From Cephalotus follicularis (lineage: Eukaryota > Streptophyta > Magnoliopsida > Oxalidales > Cephalotaceae), in contig BDDD01000980.1 in assembly GCA_001972305.1 (NCBI GenBank), positions 62,001-126,000 on the forward strand: a DNA stretch of 64,000 nt, read 5' to 3'. Shown one piece after another: positions 46,269 to 57,200 of this stretch. A model generated the notes under the pieces. The model did no database searches. It was not told the DNA's origin and worked only from the letters and a program-made list of their open reading frames with translations. A program made the translations under genes and the position numbers. Each line of letters opens with the position of its first letter. Within the stretch, counting starts at the first letter, position 1.

Positions 46269-47393
46269 TTAGAGACCCTCAGGTCTTCTCCAATCGCTTC
46301 GTTTTCCTGAATGGAAGTGGGACCACATACCGATGGATTTCGTTTCCGGTTTTCCCCTAACGCAGAGAAAGCACGATGCCATATGGGTCATAGTGAATCG
46401 ATTGACCAAGTCGGCTCACTTTCTACCGATAAAGATGGTGTGCAACTTGGATAGGTTAGCACAGTTGTATGTAGATGAGATCATCAGGTTGCATGGAGTT
46501 CCCAGTAGTATTGTATCTAACAGAGATCCGAGGTTCACTGCAAGATTTTGGTAGAGCTTGTAGAGAGCATTGGGTATAGATTTGAGACTCGGTACAACGT
46601 ATAATCCTCAGACCGATGGGTAGTTTGAGCGTGCTATCCAGATTCTAGAAGACATGTTGAGAGCCTGTGTGATGGATTTCAAAGGTAATTGGGATGATCG
46701 CGTAACCTTGATCGAGTTTGCATACAACAACAGCTACCAAGCGAGCCTTGGCATGGCGCTGTATGAATCTCTTTATGGTAGGCATTACAAGACTCCGTTA
46801 CGTTGGGACGAGGTAGGGGAACGAAGATTGTTGGGTCCCGAGTTAGTTCAAGACATGTCCGAGAAGATAAAGATCGCCCGAGAAAGGCTGCAAGCAGCAC
46901 AAAGTAGATAGAAGAGTTATGCAGACAAGCGATGAAAGGATTTAGAATTCTTTGTGGCTGATAAGGTTTTCCTCCGAGTATTACCATACACCGGAGTTAT
47001 TCACTTTGGCAAGCGCGGCAAGCTGTGTCCACGCTATGTTGGTCCGTTTGAGATCTTGAAGAGGATTGGACCAGTTGCTTATCGTCTGACATTACCTTTT
47101 GATGTGGCCCGGATTCACGATGTCTTCCACGTATCTGTGTTGAGGAAGTACATTGCTAATCCTTCTCATGTTTTGGAGTTGCCTATTGAGTTATCCAGTG
47201 AAGAGTTGCCAGTGTTGGCTTATAAGGAGCTCTAGTGGAGATTTCTGATCGTCGGGAGCAAGTGCTGAGAAACAAGACCATCCAGTTGGTGAAGGTCTTA
47301 TGGAGGAACCATGTATCAGAGGAAGCTACTTGGGAACGCGAGGAAGAGATGCAAAGGAGTTATCACAAATACTTTCTTGGATCAGCGCTTTGA
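46269..47393 (+). pseudogene. Element C integrase core, C-terminus and chromodomain
   Basis: Reads PSGLLQSLRFPEWKWDHI, MDFVSGFPLTQRKHDAIWVIV, then NRLTKSAHFLP: the first catalytic Asp is Asn. IVSNRDPRFT also has Asn for the second catalytic Asp (relatives IVSDRD). TDG(stop)FERAIQILEDMLRACV holds the Glu region. [16 protein letters not shown] and [12 protein letters not shown] are the DNA-binding end, and EEATWEREEEM is the chromodomain tail, ending TGA 47391-47393. Two DDE residues lost and several CAG-to-TAG stops make it inactive. Confidence 0.9.
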
Positions 47394-47413
47394 TTTTAAG
47401 GACAAAATCTCCT

Positions 47414-47426
47414 AAGCGGGGGAGAT
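47414..47426 (+). other. Polypurine tract of element C
   Basis: AAGCGGGGGAGA directly before the 3' LTR. Confidence 0.8.
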
Positions 47427-49842
47427 TATAACGGCTCGTGCCCGTTTAAGTGCATGAGTTATGTGTTGGGACTTAAGGATTTCTTTTGAGTTATGGGCTT
47501 TTGGGCTAGGTGTAAAGTTATAAAGCCCAAAGTGAGGAAGAGATATTTTGCTTTGCAGACACCTTGGGAGGTGCAAAGCAACTTGAGGAAACTTTAGCTT
47601 TTGTGTGCTGATATGAGTTTGGGCAGGTGGTGATGTGATCATTTCTGCTGTTTGGCTTCTTCAAGGTGAGCTTTGTTTGAGAGCCTTTGTGATCTTCTTC
47701 TTCATGTGTTGTTAGAGCTTTTCTTCGCCAAGTTTGAGTTCAGTAAGGTGAGTTCTTCTTCTCTCCGTTTGGTTTAGCCTTGCGTTGTGCTAAATCTTAT
47801 TTCACGGATTTGAGACTAAGTGGAGAAGATTTGACGGTCGTTTTAGGCTGTTTTATGCATGTAGGCTTCATGCATCTTGTGCTTTGTTTGAGGCAGAGCA
47901 GTCGGTTCTTAGTTTCCTTATGTGTTGCTCTTTTAGTCTAGGATTCAGAGGTTGATGCAGAGCTATAAGGAAGCTTGTGCAGAGGTGTGGTTAACTGGTG
48001 AGTGGGACATTCCTTTCTTATAAATCGTTTTGAGAGTCCTTGTTTTGTGCCCTGTTTTTCCATGTTTTGTTAGGGATTTGCTTTCCCGCTACGTCTTGAC
48101 ATTTTATAGATATATGATTAGCCGAGCTTGCATGCTTGATGTTCTGGGTTGATTTATCCCCTCGTATATCTTGAATATGTCATGATTTTCTTGATACCAT
48201 GTGTTGCTATTAATATTCTGATACTGGGTACTGGATGAGCTCTGATATGTAATTTCCATCTGGGTGAGGATGAGGAGACGTTTGATCCCGATTCCACCTA
48301 GCGGTTTCATTGTCTATAATGTACTGTTAAGTGTGACTACCCCCAGGTTCCGTTACCTGGATCTGCACATTTCCGTTGGTATAGGACGCTATGTGATGTG
48401 AGTACAGTGAATGGATGCATGAGCTCCTTCAAACATACCTTATGGATTGCTCTTCTATGCGATTACCGATGAGGGATGGTCTGTGCTGTGATTCGCCGAC
48501 CAATCGATCGAAGTTCTCATACCCGATTGCCAACAAGGGTGGAGTTAGGCGGTGATATGTTGGCCTTTCGGTCGATGTTCATGATTTGCTATGTCTCTCA
48601 GGTGGAGGTTCGGCCTGATCGGTCGAGAACCTCTGATGGAGACCAAGACATGTGGCGTGTATACCGGTATATACACGAGGGATGGTGCACTTCCCGTAGC
48701 ATATGATTTCTATCTCCAAGCCTGAAGGGTTATGTTGAGATTATTGCCGAGGTGGTTCCGACAGAGCAGATGAATTGTTATGACCGAGGTGGTTCCGGCA
48801 GAGATGGTTGATTGGTTATGAGCAGGTACCCGTATTTCTTCGATTTGCATGATTCTCAGAGTCCGAGATCCTTGTTGTTGTGATCCTCTGAGTATTTGTC
48901 TTCTCGGGCACATAATATCACTTTGCTATATATGTATATGAATTGAAGCCTTGTCATGAGTTCTGTTGCTTTAACTTAATCGTTGGCCTCTCTTGTTCCA
49001 TTTCTCGGATATACATATCTTTTGCATGCTTGACATTGTTAGCCTTGTTGGGTATAGCTTGCTATATTTTTTTTCCAGAGTGTCCTGATTGTGGATGCCT
49101 AAGGAATGCTTCGTTCTCACTCACTAGTCTTTTGGACTAACCCCCTCCCACTTTTTGTTGTGCTGTGGTTGTTTTTAGTCTCCTCGGATCCATCTGACCA
49201 AGGCTTTCTCTAGCGAGGGTAGACCATGGCGCATGCACCTTCCCTGGCACCTCGTCCAGTTTTACCTTCATGCATTGGGGCATATTTTGGGACATTTTGA
49301 AGTCTTTATATATATTAAATCATGTATCTTTAATTCAAACATTATGCATGAATTTCTTTTTGAAGGATGTCCAATATATATATCTTTGATGATTTCATAT
49401 GTTGCATTGCTTCTCGGCAAAAGACTGGTATCTTATTATATATATATATATCTTGTTATAAGTAGTAGGAGCTCTGAGTACCGAGCAGCCGAGGATGAGG
49501 AGAAGGTCCCGACCGTCTCGGCAGAGGTCAGACTAGACCTCTAGGTTATGTAAAAGACAGTATAGGCAATGTCCTTAGCTAGTCATCAGTTTTGGGAGAG
49601 CAGTGCTGTGGTAGTCTCTCTTCTCAGAATTAGGCGTTGGTCGGACCATCCCGACCTTGTTGTGCATAGTCTTTTCCCGAGGAGTGATGTGGCTGCTAAA
49701 TTGACTTCTCTGCCATAAGTTAAACGGTGTGTTTTATGACTTCTTGTGGGTTAGGGATATATCATGATACGAGGAGTATTATGGTATAGGCTTCCCCACT
49801 TGATCGACTCATCCCTCAGTGGTGTGGGAATGGGTTGTGTCA
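47427..49842 (+). mobile_element. 3' LTR of element C (2416 bp)
   Basis: Starts TATAACGGCTCG (TG changed to TA) and ends GGGTTGTGTCA. Uninterrupted, so it gives the reference for placing element D in the 5' copy. Donor AAGGTGAGT (GT at 47748) and acceptor TTTTTAG (49178) are kept. Confidence 0.93.
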
Positions 49843-49847
49843 GTGTC

Positions 49848-50737
49848 ATACAACATATACTGCCTTAATCGATGAGCTGCCCAAGCTAATGCACAACAAG
49901 TTTTTTCTAGCATAGAGTACCTTGCCTCACAGTCATTGAACTTTTTGCTTAGATAGTAAATGGCTTGATCCTTCCTTCCGGATTCATCATGCTACCCGAG
50001 TACACATCTCACAGACACGTCTAGTACACCCATATACAAAATCATAGGTTTTACCCCAATAGGAGGGACTAACACCAGAGGATTTGCTAGATATTGCTTG
50101 ATTATATCGATGGATACATTACACTCTTTATTCCACACCTCCTTGTTGTCTTTCTTAAGGAGTTTGAAAATAGGTTCACATGTGGCTGTCATTTGTGAGA
50201 TAAATTTAGCTATATAATTCAACCTGCCCAAAAATCCTCTAACTTCCTTTTGAGTGCATAGACGAGGCATTTCTGTGATAGCACGGATCTTATCAAGATC
50301 CACCTTGATTCCTCCTTGACTCACGATGAATCCTAGCAATTTTCCCAATGTCAACCCGAAAAATCACTTACCTGGATTCAACTTAAGCTGGAATTTCCTC
50401 AACCTCTCAAAGAATTTTTTTTCAAATTTTCCATGTGACCTTAGCTTCCACAAGATTTGGCAATCATATCATCAATATAAATTTTGAACTCCTTATGCAT
50501 CATGTCCTAGACTAAGATCACCATGACTCTTTGGTATATGGCTCCTGTATTCTTTAGACCGAATGGCATTACCTTGTAATAGAAAGTTCCCCAAAGGGTC
50601 ACGAAGGTAGTCTTTTTTCCATGTCTTCGAGAGCCATTTTGATTTGATTTTATCTAGAAAACCCATCCATAATGGAGAACATTGAATTCCTTCTCGTATT
50701 ATTGACGAGGACACCAATATGGGGTAGCGGGATGTTA
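49848..50737 (-). pseudogene. Tat reverse transcriptase and RNase H
   Basis: Read from 50737 downward: PLPHIGVLVNNT, SIMDGF, TFVTLWGTF-like and FRPNAMPFGLKN-like degenerate motifs, KIYIDDMIAKS-like catalytic stretch (decayed), then LGKLLGFIVSQGGIKVDLDKI, GFLGRLNYIAKFISQMTATC, IFKLLKKDNKEVWN and KPMILYMGVLDVSV (RNase H start), followed by decayed LAWAAHRLxQYML. This is the RT of the Tat element. It is bounded on the left by element C's TSD and on the right by the CACTA terminus at 50738. Confidence 0.85.
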
Positions 50738-51755
50738 CACTACATGAAAAACAGTCAATTGCGAGGGCTGGGGGTGAGGGCAACGGTGAGGGTGATCGTT
50801 TTAATTCTTCTTCTTTTAGAAAGGCACAACGAGGGCACTTATTGCCCTGACCCCAATTAACCCAAATATCGTATGCCCGACCCTTTCTTTTTTCACTTTC
50901 TTTCCTTTTACCCTTTCTTTCTTTCTTTCTTCTCTTCACCGCATCAAACCATTCTCCCTCTTTCTCAATCATTTTTAAATTGATCGGAGTTCCTTTGTCA
51001 CCAGTTGGCTCTCCTCCCTCTCTGTCACTAGTTGGCTGTCGATCGTTCTCTCTCTCTCTCTTGGTGGTCTAGTCGTTCACCCACACTCTCTCAGTGGTCT
51101 AGTGCTTCTCGCAAGGTCTAATGGTTCGATTTCAACATCCAAGCTCCATCCAACCTCCAAGCTTCGATTTCAAGTATTGATTTCTAGATCCAAACTCCAT
51201 TTTTTTTGTGTTATATATATATATTATACACATTTGATACCCAGCACTTGCCAGTTGGTGAGCCATAATAACATGCATGTTTTGTGTAAACCATTAACTT
51301 TGCGTCTAATTAAGTTTTTAACCTTATTCCAAATTTTTTATGGAAAAGAGTCTGTGGATATAACCATTTGTAATAACTACCTATTTCTAGACATATTATG
51401 GGGCTAGGTACTAATTTAATCTTCTTAGGGTTTTAAGACATGTATTACTTGCCTTCTCATATGTTTTTTGTGGTCTAATTAAGGAATGTTAAATTATGTA
51501 AGACCATATAATATAACTCTAGTCGTAACTACCACAATAGATATGGCACTTTTTGTTGTTTGTACTTGATTCAAATTCATGGATAAGAAACATCTCAATT
51601 ACCTATTATTATTGGATTTAGTCTTCTGACTTGCAAATATAATGCAAAGATATTATATTGTACTTGTTTTGTGGGGTTTTTTCATTTATTTCATTTGTAT
51701 GGATTGAATTTCAAAAGTAGTGTTTGTTCTTCGTCTTATGTTTTTGGGTTTTTGA
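50738..51755 (+). mobile_element. CACTA-like transposon end (left terminus, about 1 kb)
   Basis: CACTACATGAAAAACAG at 50738 matches the CACTA terminal-repeat consensus (CACTACAAGAAAA) with one or two differences. TTA (50735-50737) fits the 3-bp TSD, and the Tat RT reading stops exactly there. GAGGGC / GCCCTxxCC subterminal repeats (50766-50860) are also typical. No transposase is visible; the rest holds a CT run (51043-51061) and A/T-rich sequence. The opposite end is not seen because LTR H begins at 51756. Confidence 0.6.
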
Positions 51756-54675
51756 TGTAACGACCCGCATTAATTTTTGGGTAAATTGATGTTTGGGGCT
51801 TGGGGGAAATTTTTCTTTTTCTCCTTGCTTGTGGACGGCTTGGGCTCTTTTCTTGGAGAAGTGTTAGTTTGGCTTTGGGCTTGGTTAAGGCCCAATGTGA
51901 TAAGAGATATTTGATTGGTGTTGGGAAGTGTGCAAAGCTTACTTAGGAAACTTTGGCAGTTGGCTTTCGGCAGACATCACATCCATCATCTCACTCCCGA
52001 AGAAGCATTTGAGAGAGTGAGCTTTCATTTTTCTTCATTCTTTTTCGTCTTTCTTCTGAAGCTTCGATCGCTGTTTGAGGTTGGGACTTTCCTTACCCGT
52101 CTACGCGTCTAGCAGGTAAGAGTCCTCCTCGGTACATTGCTTTGTTGGTGTTGAGACAATCGTTAAGCCGAGAAAGAGCTTCGCCTTGGTTTTCATGGAT
52201 GTATGTTTTATGCATGACTTCAGAAATGTTTGTTCATGGTCGCTAAGCATTGTTGTGTGTTGATCTTGCAGAGGAGGATCTAGCCACGCAGTCCGCACAA
52301 CAAGGAAGCTAGCCGAGGAAGCTACTGATACTAGTGAGCGGGATGTTCTTCTTTCTATCAATTGATAACTGAGAGTTTACTGTTTATATGCCCTTCCATG
52401 ATATTATCATTGACTAGGATTTCTTCTCCTGTCATCTGTTGATTTTACGTGTGAATGCTGTTGTTTTTGAGCTGAGGACTCGATGCCTGGGTTGAACCTG
52501 TTGTTTCCCCCTTTCTGTTTAAGTATGAATGCTTTATTTTGATATCATGTGTTGTTGTCCACGGGTACTGGTTACTGGTTACTTGGTTATGTATGAGACT
52601 TATTGTGGTTGATGGAGAAGTGGGTGTTCGATCCCTATTCCATTCAGTAGTGCCATTGCCTATGATGAACTGTTGAGTGTGATTGTGCCTGGGTTCCATA
52701 CCGGAATCTGCTCATTTCATTGGTCTATGATGGAATGATGTGTGGGGGCAGTCGACGATCCCCTATCTTCTCTAGTTAGGCCATAATGGAGTCCTCGGGC
52801 ATGAGATTATCGGCACGAGATGGTCTAAGTAGTGATACACTTACCTCTGAGTCGATGTTCTCCTCTGTCATCTCGTCAAGGGTAAAGCTGAGCAGTGATT
52901 CGCGGGCCCCTTGGACGATACCAACGATACGTTATTGCCGACGAGGTATCTCCTCGATTGATGTTCATATGGTGTAGTGCTGAGCTCGTGATTACCAACG
53001 GGGGTGGGCGTGCATAGCCCCTCGATCGATGTTCATGTAGTGAGGTGCGCCAACGTGTGATTGCCGGGGAAGGAGTGCTTGCGTAGCCCTTCTACCGATG
53101 TTGATGCGGTGCTCTGGAAGTGGGTATCTATATGCGTATATGAGGGATGTGTACAGTCCTGTAGCCCATGACCGCGTTGATGAATCTTCAACGGAGTTGT
53201 TATTTATGCTTATCGAGGTGGTTCCGGCTATGGAAGTGTGTGAGTATGATGTGTGCATGTGCGTGTGTGGAATGTGCTTGTGATTGATACAGTACCAGTA
53301 GTCCCCTGATAAATGTTGATCCTTATAGTATGATCTTTTGTTGATCCTTGAATACTCGGCATGTTCTGACATATAACCTGTTGTTTATCTTCTTTCCTTG
53401 AGGTCGATCATTAAGTTGGTAGCTCTGACGTCTCCTCGGGTTTCCTTTTTATCGATATCTTTGTATATTTTCACCTCTGCCTTGTTTTGTTGAGCTGTGG
53501 ATATGGGTTGTCCTTCGGCCCAGTTGGGGTAGAGCATGTTCACCTTGGCTCTTGGCACCCCGGTGGAAGTGGGTTTACCCAGGATATTCCTTGATCTTAC
53601 TCACTAGTCAGTTGGACTAATCCCCTCTCAGTTTTGTGTGCAGAGGAAGCAGGGCAGCAGGGTTCTTGAGATCCACTAAGGATAGCGCGTTGAAAGAGGT
53701 AGACTCCTGACGCAGCACCTTAGGATGGCTCCTCGGCCACAGGCACCTTCATGCATTTGGGGAAATTCTTGGGGTTTTTGTATAGACTTGTTGATCTCTA
53801 TGTCTTGTAAATCCTCTTTTTGTAAACATGTATATGACTTCTTGGATGTTGTGTGTCCTTGGCATTTTTCCTGGGACCGAATATAATTCATTTGTTGTTT
53901 TATATACTTTGTTGTTATGAGTTGTTTACTCGGCCTTGTCATTGTTATGTTAAGCGTTTAGGGTGCAGGGACGACGTATGAGTTCGGGGGTCGTTTGACA
54001 ATGGGCAGAGGAGCAGGTCTCCCTAGACCTGGCCTTGGTGAAATTTCAATGTTTCTCCCCGGGGCCTTTTGTGCGTGGCACCTCTGCTGAGATGTCGGGG
54101 GAGGGGTGGCTATGTTCATGGTTAGTCAAACCTTAGGTTGACCTCGCAGCTCGGGTTGGTTGACCCTAAGCTGATGTCTGGTGGCGTCCTCGGGTGTTTG
54201 TCCTCGAGCATGCTCGCAGGCGTTAAGTGAGAGTAAGAAGTTTTCCTTAGTTTTGTCCGTCCTCCCGACCTCGGACAAGCTCGGTCCCTGAAGATGTTTT
54301 GTCGGGTGAGCCCTAGTGGATCCCTTGGGTACTGGGCCGGGGTGAGATTTCATCTCCTTAGTGTAAGTTGAGTGTTGGAGGGACCTTAGGTAGTTGTCCC
54401 ATGCTTGGCATTTGTCACCGGGGCCTTGTGTTGATCCCAGGCTTAGCTTATGTTAAACGTTGTCGTTTCCTTGTGCACGGGCATTTCTTGTTTCTATGCC
54501 TTAGGTGCCTTTGGCCTGGGGAGCATGGCTCTCCTCGGCAGTGTGTTTTAACGCCTGCCCTTGGCCTTATTGTTAGTCCTTATTTGTTGGGGTTTTGGTT
54601 AGGGATCCAGCTGGGGGATCCTTCCACCTTGCACGGCCGTCCTCGAGTGGGGGTGCTCGGGAACGGGGCGTGTCA
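51756..54675 (+). mobile_element. 5' LTR of element H (2920 bp)
   Basis: Consensus splice donor CAGGTAAGA (GT at 52116), ACTAATCCCC (53616) and TTTTGTGTGCAG (53643). Degenerate repeats with GATTGCCGxxGAGG and CGATGTTGATG lie in 52780-53110. Related to LTR C in the TTGGACTAA...CAG region. Confidence 0.88.
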
Positions 54676-54681
54676 GCTTTT

Positions 54682-54693
54682 TGGTATCAGAGA
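54682..54693 (+). other. Primer binding site of element H
   Basis: TGGTATCAGAGA after a 6-bp spacer, tRNA-Met-type. Confidence 0.85.
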
Positions 54694-54708
54694 GACCGGT
54701 TTAGTTTC

Positions 54709-54783
54709 NNNNNNNNNNNNNNNNNNNNNNNNNNNNNNNNNNNNNNNNNNNNNNNNNNNNNNNNNNNNNNNNNNNNNNNNNNN
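54709..54783. other. Assembly gap, 75 N
   Basis: Run of N between the primer site and the end of protease. In element C the same interval is about 1.9 kb after removing LTR G, so the true gap is probably much longer than 75 bases. Confidence 0.95.
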
Positions 54784-55406
54784 CAAGGATTCTTAGCTCA
54801 TGTGGTGGATACTCGGATGTCTAAGCCAGAGGTAGGGGACATACCTGTGGTTTGTGAGTTTCCCGATGTCTTCCCCGACGAGTTACCAGGTCCTCCTCCG
54901 GACAAGGAAATAGACTTTGAGATTGAGTTAATCCGTGGTGCGGCTCCTATATCCCTTTCTCCTTACTGTATGGCACCTGTAGAGTTGAAAGAGCTAAAGG
55001 TACGGTTGGAAGACTTGTGGGATAAAGGATTTATCCGACCTAGTTGTTCTCCATGGGGTGCTCCGGTCGTGTTTGTGAAGAGGAAGGATGGAGCTATGTG
55101 CTTGTGTATCGACTATAGGCAACTCCACAAGGTTACTGTGTGTAACAAGTACCTGTTGCCGAGGATCGATGACTTGTTTGATCAGTTCCGAGACGACTGT
55201 GTGTTCTCTAACATAGATCTTCGGTCTGGATATCACCAGTTAAAGGTGAAGGAAGAGGATGTTCTGAAGACAGCCTTTAGATCTCGTTATGGTCTCTATG
55301 AGTTCTCAGTTATGCCGTTTGGTTTAACCAATGCACCGGCCGCTTTCATGGATTTGATGAATCGAGTGTTCCAACCCTTCTTGGACATCTTTGTGGTGGT
55401 GTTCAT
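54784..55406 (+). pseudogene. Element H RT fragment
   Basis: [90 protein letters not shown] and [20 protein letters not shown], then LDIFVVVFM and an abrupt change to unrelated sequence. The catalytic Asp pair should be the next residues after VVVF and is lost. The visible part is open, with no stops in about 620 bp, which is better preserved than other elements here. Confidence 0.9.
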
Positions 55407-56164
55407 GTCAGGCACGTTACTCTGCTGACAAAATAACGTGCAAGGGGGCACTATCCAGGCATCTTAACATGCAGATCATGACATGTTGAGCATGCATTAT
55501 GGTACCCTGAACTGCTAGAACTGAAATAGCAGAAGTGGGAAGGCATGTGAGAGCATACAATGGCCATGGCAGCAAAGGGGAGACACCTGGTACGCCATGC
55601 AACCAGGTGTGGAGAAGGTGTGAAGAAAGAGGGGATATTTGCATGGATGCAGATGGAAACAAACTTCAATATGCATAAAACTCCCTTCTCTTCCCAAAAC
55701 GAAGAGAGAGAAGAAGAAGAGAAACACTGTGAGAAGACGAGACAAGAAACCAGTGAGTGAAAGAGTTAGAGAGAGAGGCTAAAAACCTCCATTGTTGAAC
55801 TTGTTTGGAGCTTGGAAACTTGGAGCTGGTGGCTTGCAGCAACGGGACGGACCTGGGGGCTGCTGTGACCAGTTTGGAACGCAAAGAGGTGGACTTTCTA
55901 GTTCCTAACTTGGAACAAAACGGTAGGGGAAGCCATGACTGTACTCTTGAGATTAATATTCATGTATGGACTATGGTTTTGGTGTATAGATTGCATGATT
56001 ACTGGATTGTTTTTGCTCACTGGATCAATGCCATGTTATGCTAGATATGTGATATGTATCTGCATGTTGGTTTCCTGCCTTGATTACATGTTATTTTGCA
56101 TGTATGTGGTTTTGATGGTCACTGTTTGTCACGTCATGAGGAAGAAGATGACTGGTGCTCGAAA

Positions 56165-56490
56165 CACATCGATGTCTTTAAACAACATCGACGCCTTTGG
56201 ACCATCTGCTTGGATTTTGACATATTACACGTCGACGTCTTTTTAGAACATCGACTCCTATTGGTTATCTGCTTGTATACTGATGTATATTGCGTCGACG
56301 CCTAAGGTTACCTTAACGTGTCGGCGCCTTAAGCAATGCGCTGACGTTTAAAGGTTCCAGACCTTGAGCGTCCACGTGTATGAATATGGACATCGACGTC
56401 TTCAAACAGTGGAAAGCACTGACACTAAGGACTTGAACGTCGACGCTGAGGGACAAAGACAATGACGCCTTTTAATAGACGTCGACGTCT
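56165..56490. repeat. GTCGACGC-type motif array in LTR J
   Basis: AACATCGACGCC, CACGTCGACGTC, GCGTCGACGCC, AACGTCGACGCT, GACGTCGACGTC and others in the part after the donor-like site. Confidence 0.88.
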
Positions 56491-56934
56491 TATGGTACTG
56501 TTTGGAAGTTTCCTTGTTTAAATGATGCGAAACGATCCCGAATCCTGTTAGGGTGCATTTGAGCATTTGTATACATTGCATATACACTGTTTACTACCTG
56601 TTCGTTTACTGTTTGTAAATCGTTTATGATTTCTAAAAGTTATGATATTTAGAAATGCATATGTGAACTTGGTATATGCCGTTTTGAGTACGAAAATATA
56701 TATTGGTTAATAATGTATTTTCGAACGAACTAGAAGCGATTTGCACTACTAATTTGTTCAAAATTATTTTCTACTACTGAAAATGCATATTTCAAATGTT
56801 TATTACTTTCAAAAATATTTTGAAATGAACTGCCTATTGTCGATCTAAACGATCACTACTATACTATTTACTGCACTGTTTACTGTTTTGATTCAATGCT
56901 TGCTCTGTGAATTTACTGTGTTTGTGCTTGAGCC

Positions 56935-57200
56935 ACTGGTTGCATGGCGGAGACTGCCAGCGCCGGCTAGTGGCAGGGTTGACCTGGGAGCCAGGAGTTG
57001 GCAGGGTGACTCACTGTACTGTATTGTTGTCTCGCTTGGTTCCCTGGAGTAGGGACCGAAGTGGGAGTGAACGTGGGGCCAGGAGTTGGCAACGTTACAC
57101 ATACTGCCTGCCTGTTGTGGTCCTCTTACGGACTTACTATACTGCCTGTTGGTCCTTTTCGGACATTGTTGTGCCTGTTCATGTAGTCCTGGCCGGACTA
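56935..57200. repeat. Degenerate repeats in LTR J
   Basis: GxGCCAGGAGTTGGCA occurs at about 56988 and 57077, and a CTGCCTGTTGxGGTCC(T)-like unit about three times at 57107-57200. Confidence 0.75.

Larger units (their letters stand above)
26754..49842 (+). mobile_element. Element C: Tekay-type retrotransposon carrying four later insertions
   Basis: 5' LTR (26754-28703 plus 37565-38003; 2389 bp) and 3' LTR (47427-49842; 2416 bp) flank a broken gag-pol. Direct repeats GTGCC (26749-26753) and GTGTC (49843-49847) are probably a TSD with one change. Joining the flanks restores the Tat reading YMLYDTSWMISK. D sits in the 5' LTR (with E inside it), G in gag, F in integrase. Without these insertions it is about 9.7 kb. 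The two LTRs differ by roughly one base in ten by eye, so it is not recent. Confidence 0.92.
11600..50737 (-). mobile_element. Tat/Ogre-type Ty3/gypsy element split by three nested insertions
   Basis: Four minus-strand pieces make one ordered Pol: RT/RNase H at 50737-49848, second RNase H domain and integrase N-terminus at 26753-25839, integrase core at 16426-15996, integrase C-terminus at 12702-12157. The Tat-type RNase H (LFDGASN) and GDLVLKK...PNYEGPYVV-like integrase end identify the clade. Joints fit at protein level: 12702/15996 shares TSD AGCAG, and 26753/49843 has GTGCC/GTGTC. At 16426/25839 about six residues are missing. The outer ends (LTRs, gag) were not located, so the left limit is approximate. 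Confidence 0.85.
51756..55406 (+). mobile_element. Element H: Tekay-type, 5' LTR, gap, RT fragment
   Basis: LTR TGTAACGACCCGC to GGGGCGTGTCA (51756-54675), a primer site at 54682-54693 (TGGTATCAGAGA), the N run (54709-54783), then Pol up to the RT active site, where sequence homologous to the middle of another LTR (J) begins. The flanking bases before the LTR are TTTGA; no matching TSD is expected because the 3' end is missing. Confidence 0.85.

Noticed and set aside
50493-50972. 159-aa minus-strand ORF as an independent gene
   Set aside because: Its C-terminal half is a frame-shifted reading of the Tat RT and its N-terminal half lies in the CACTA end; the frame is accidental.
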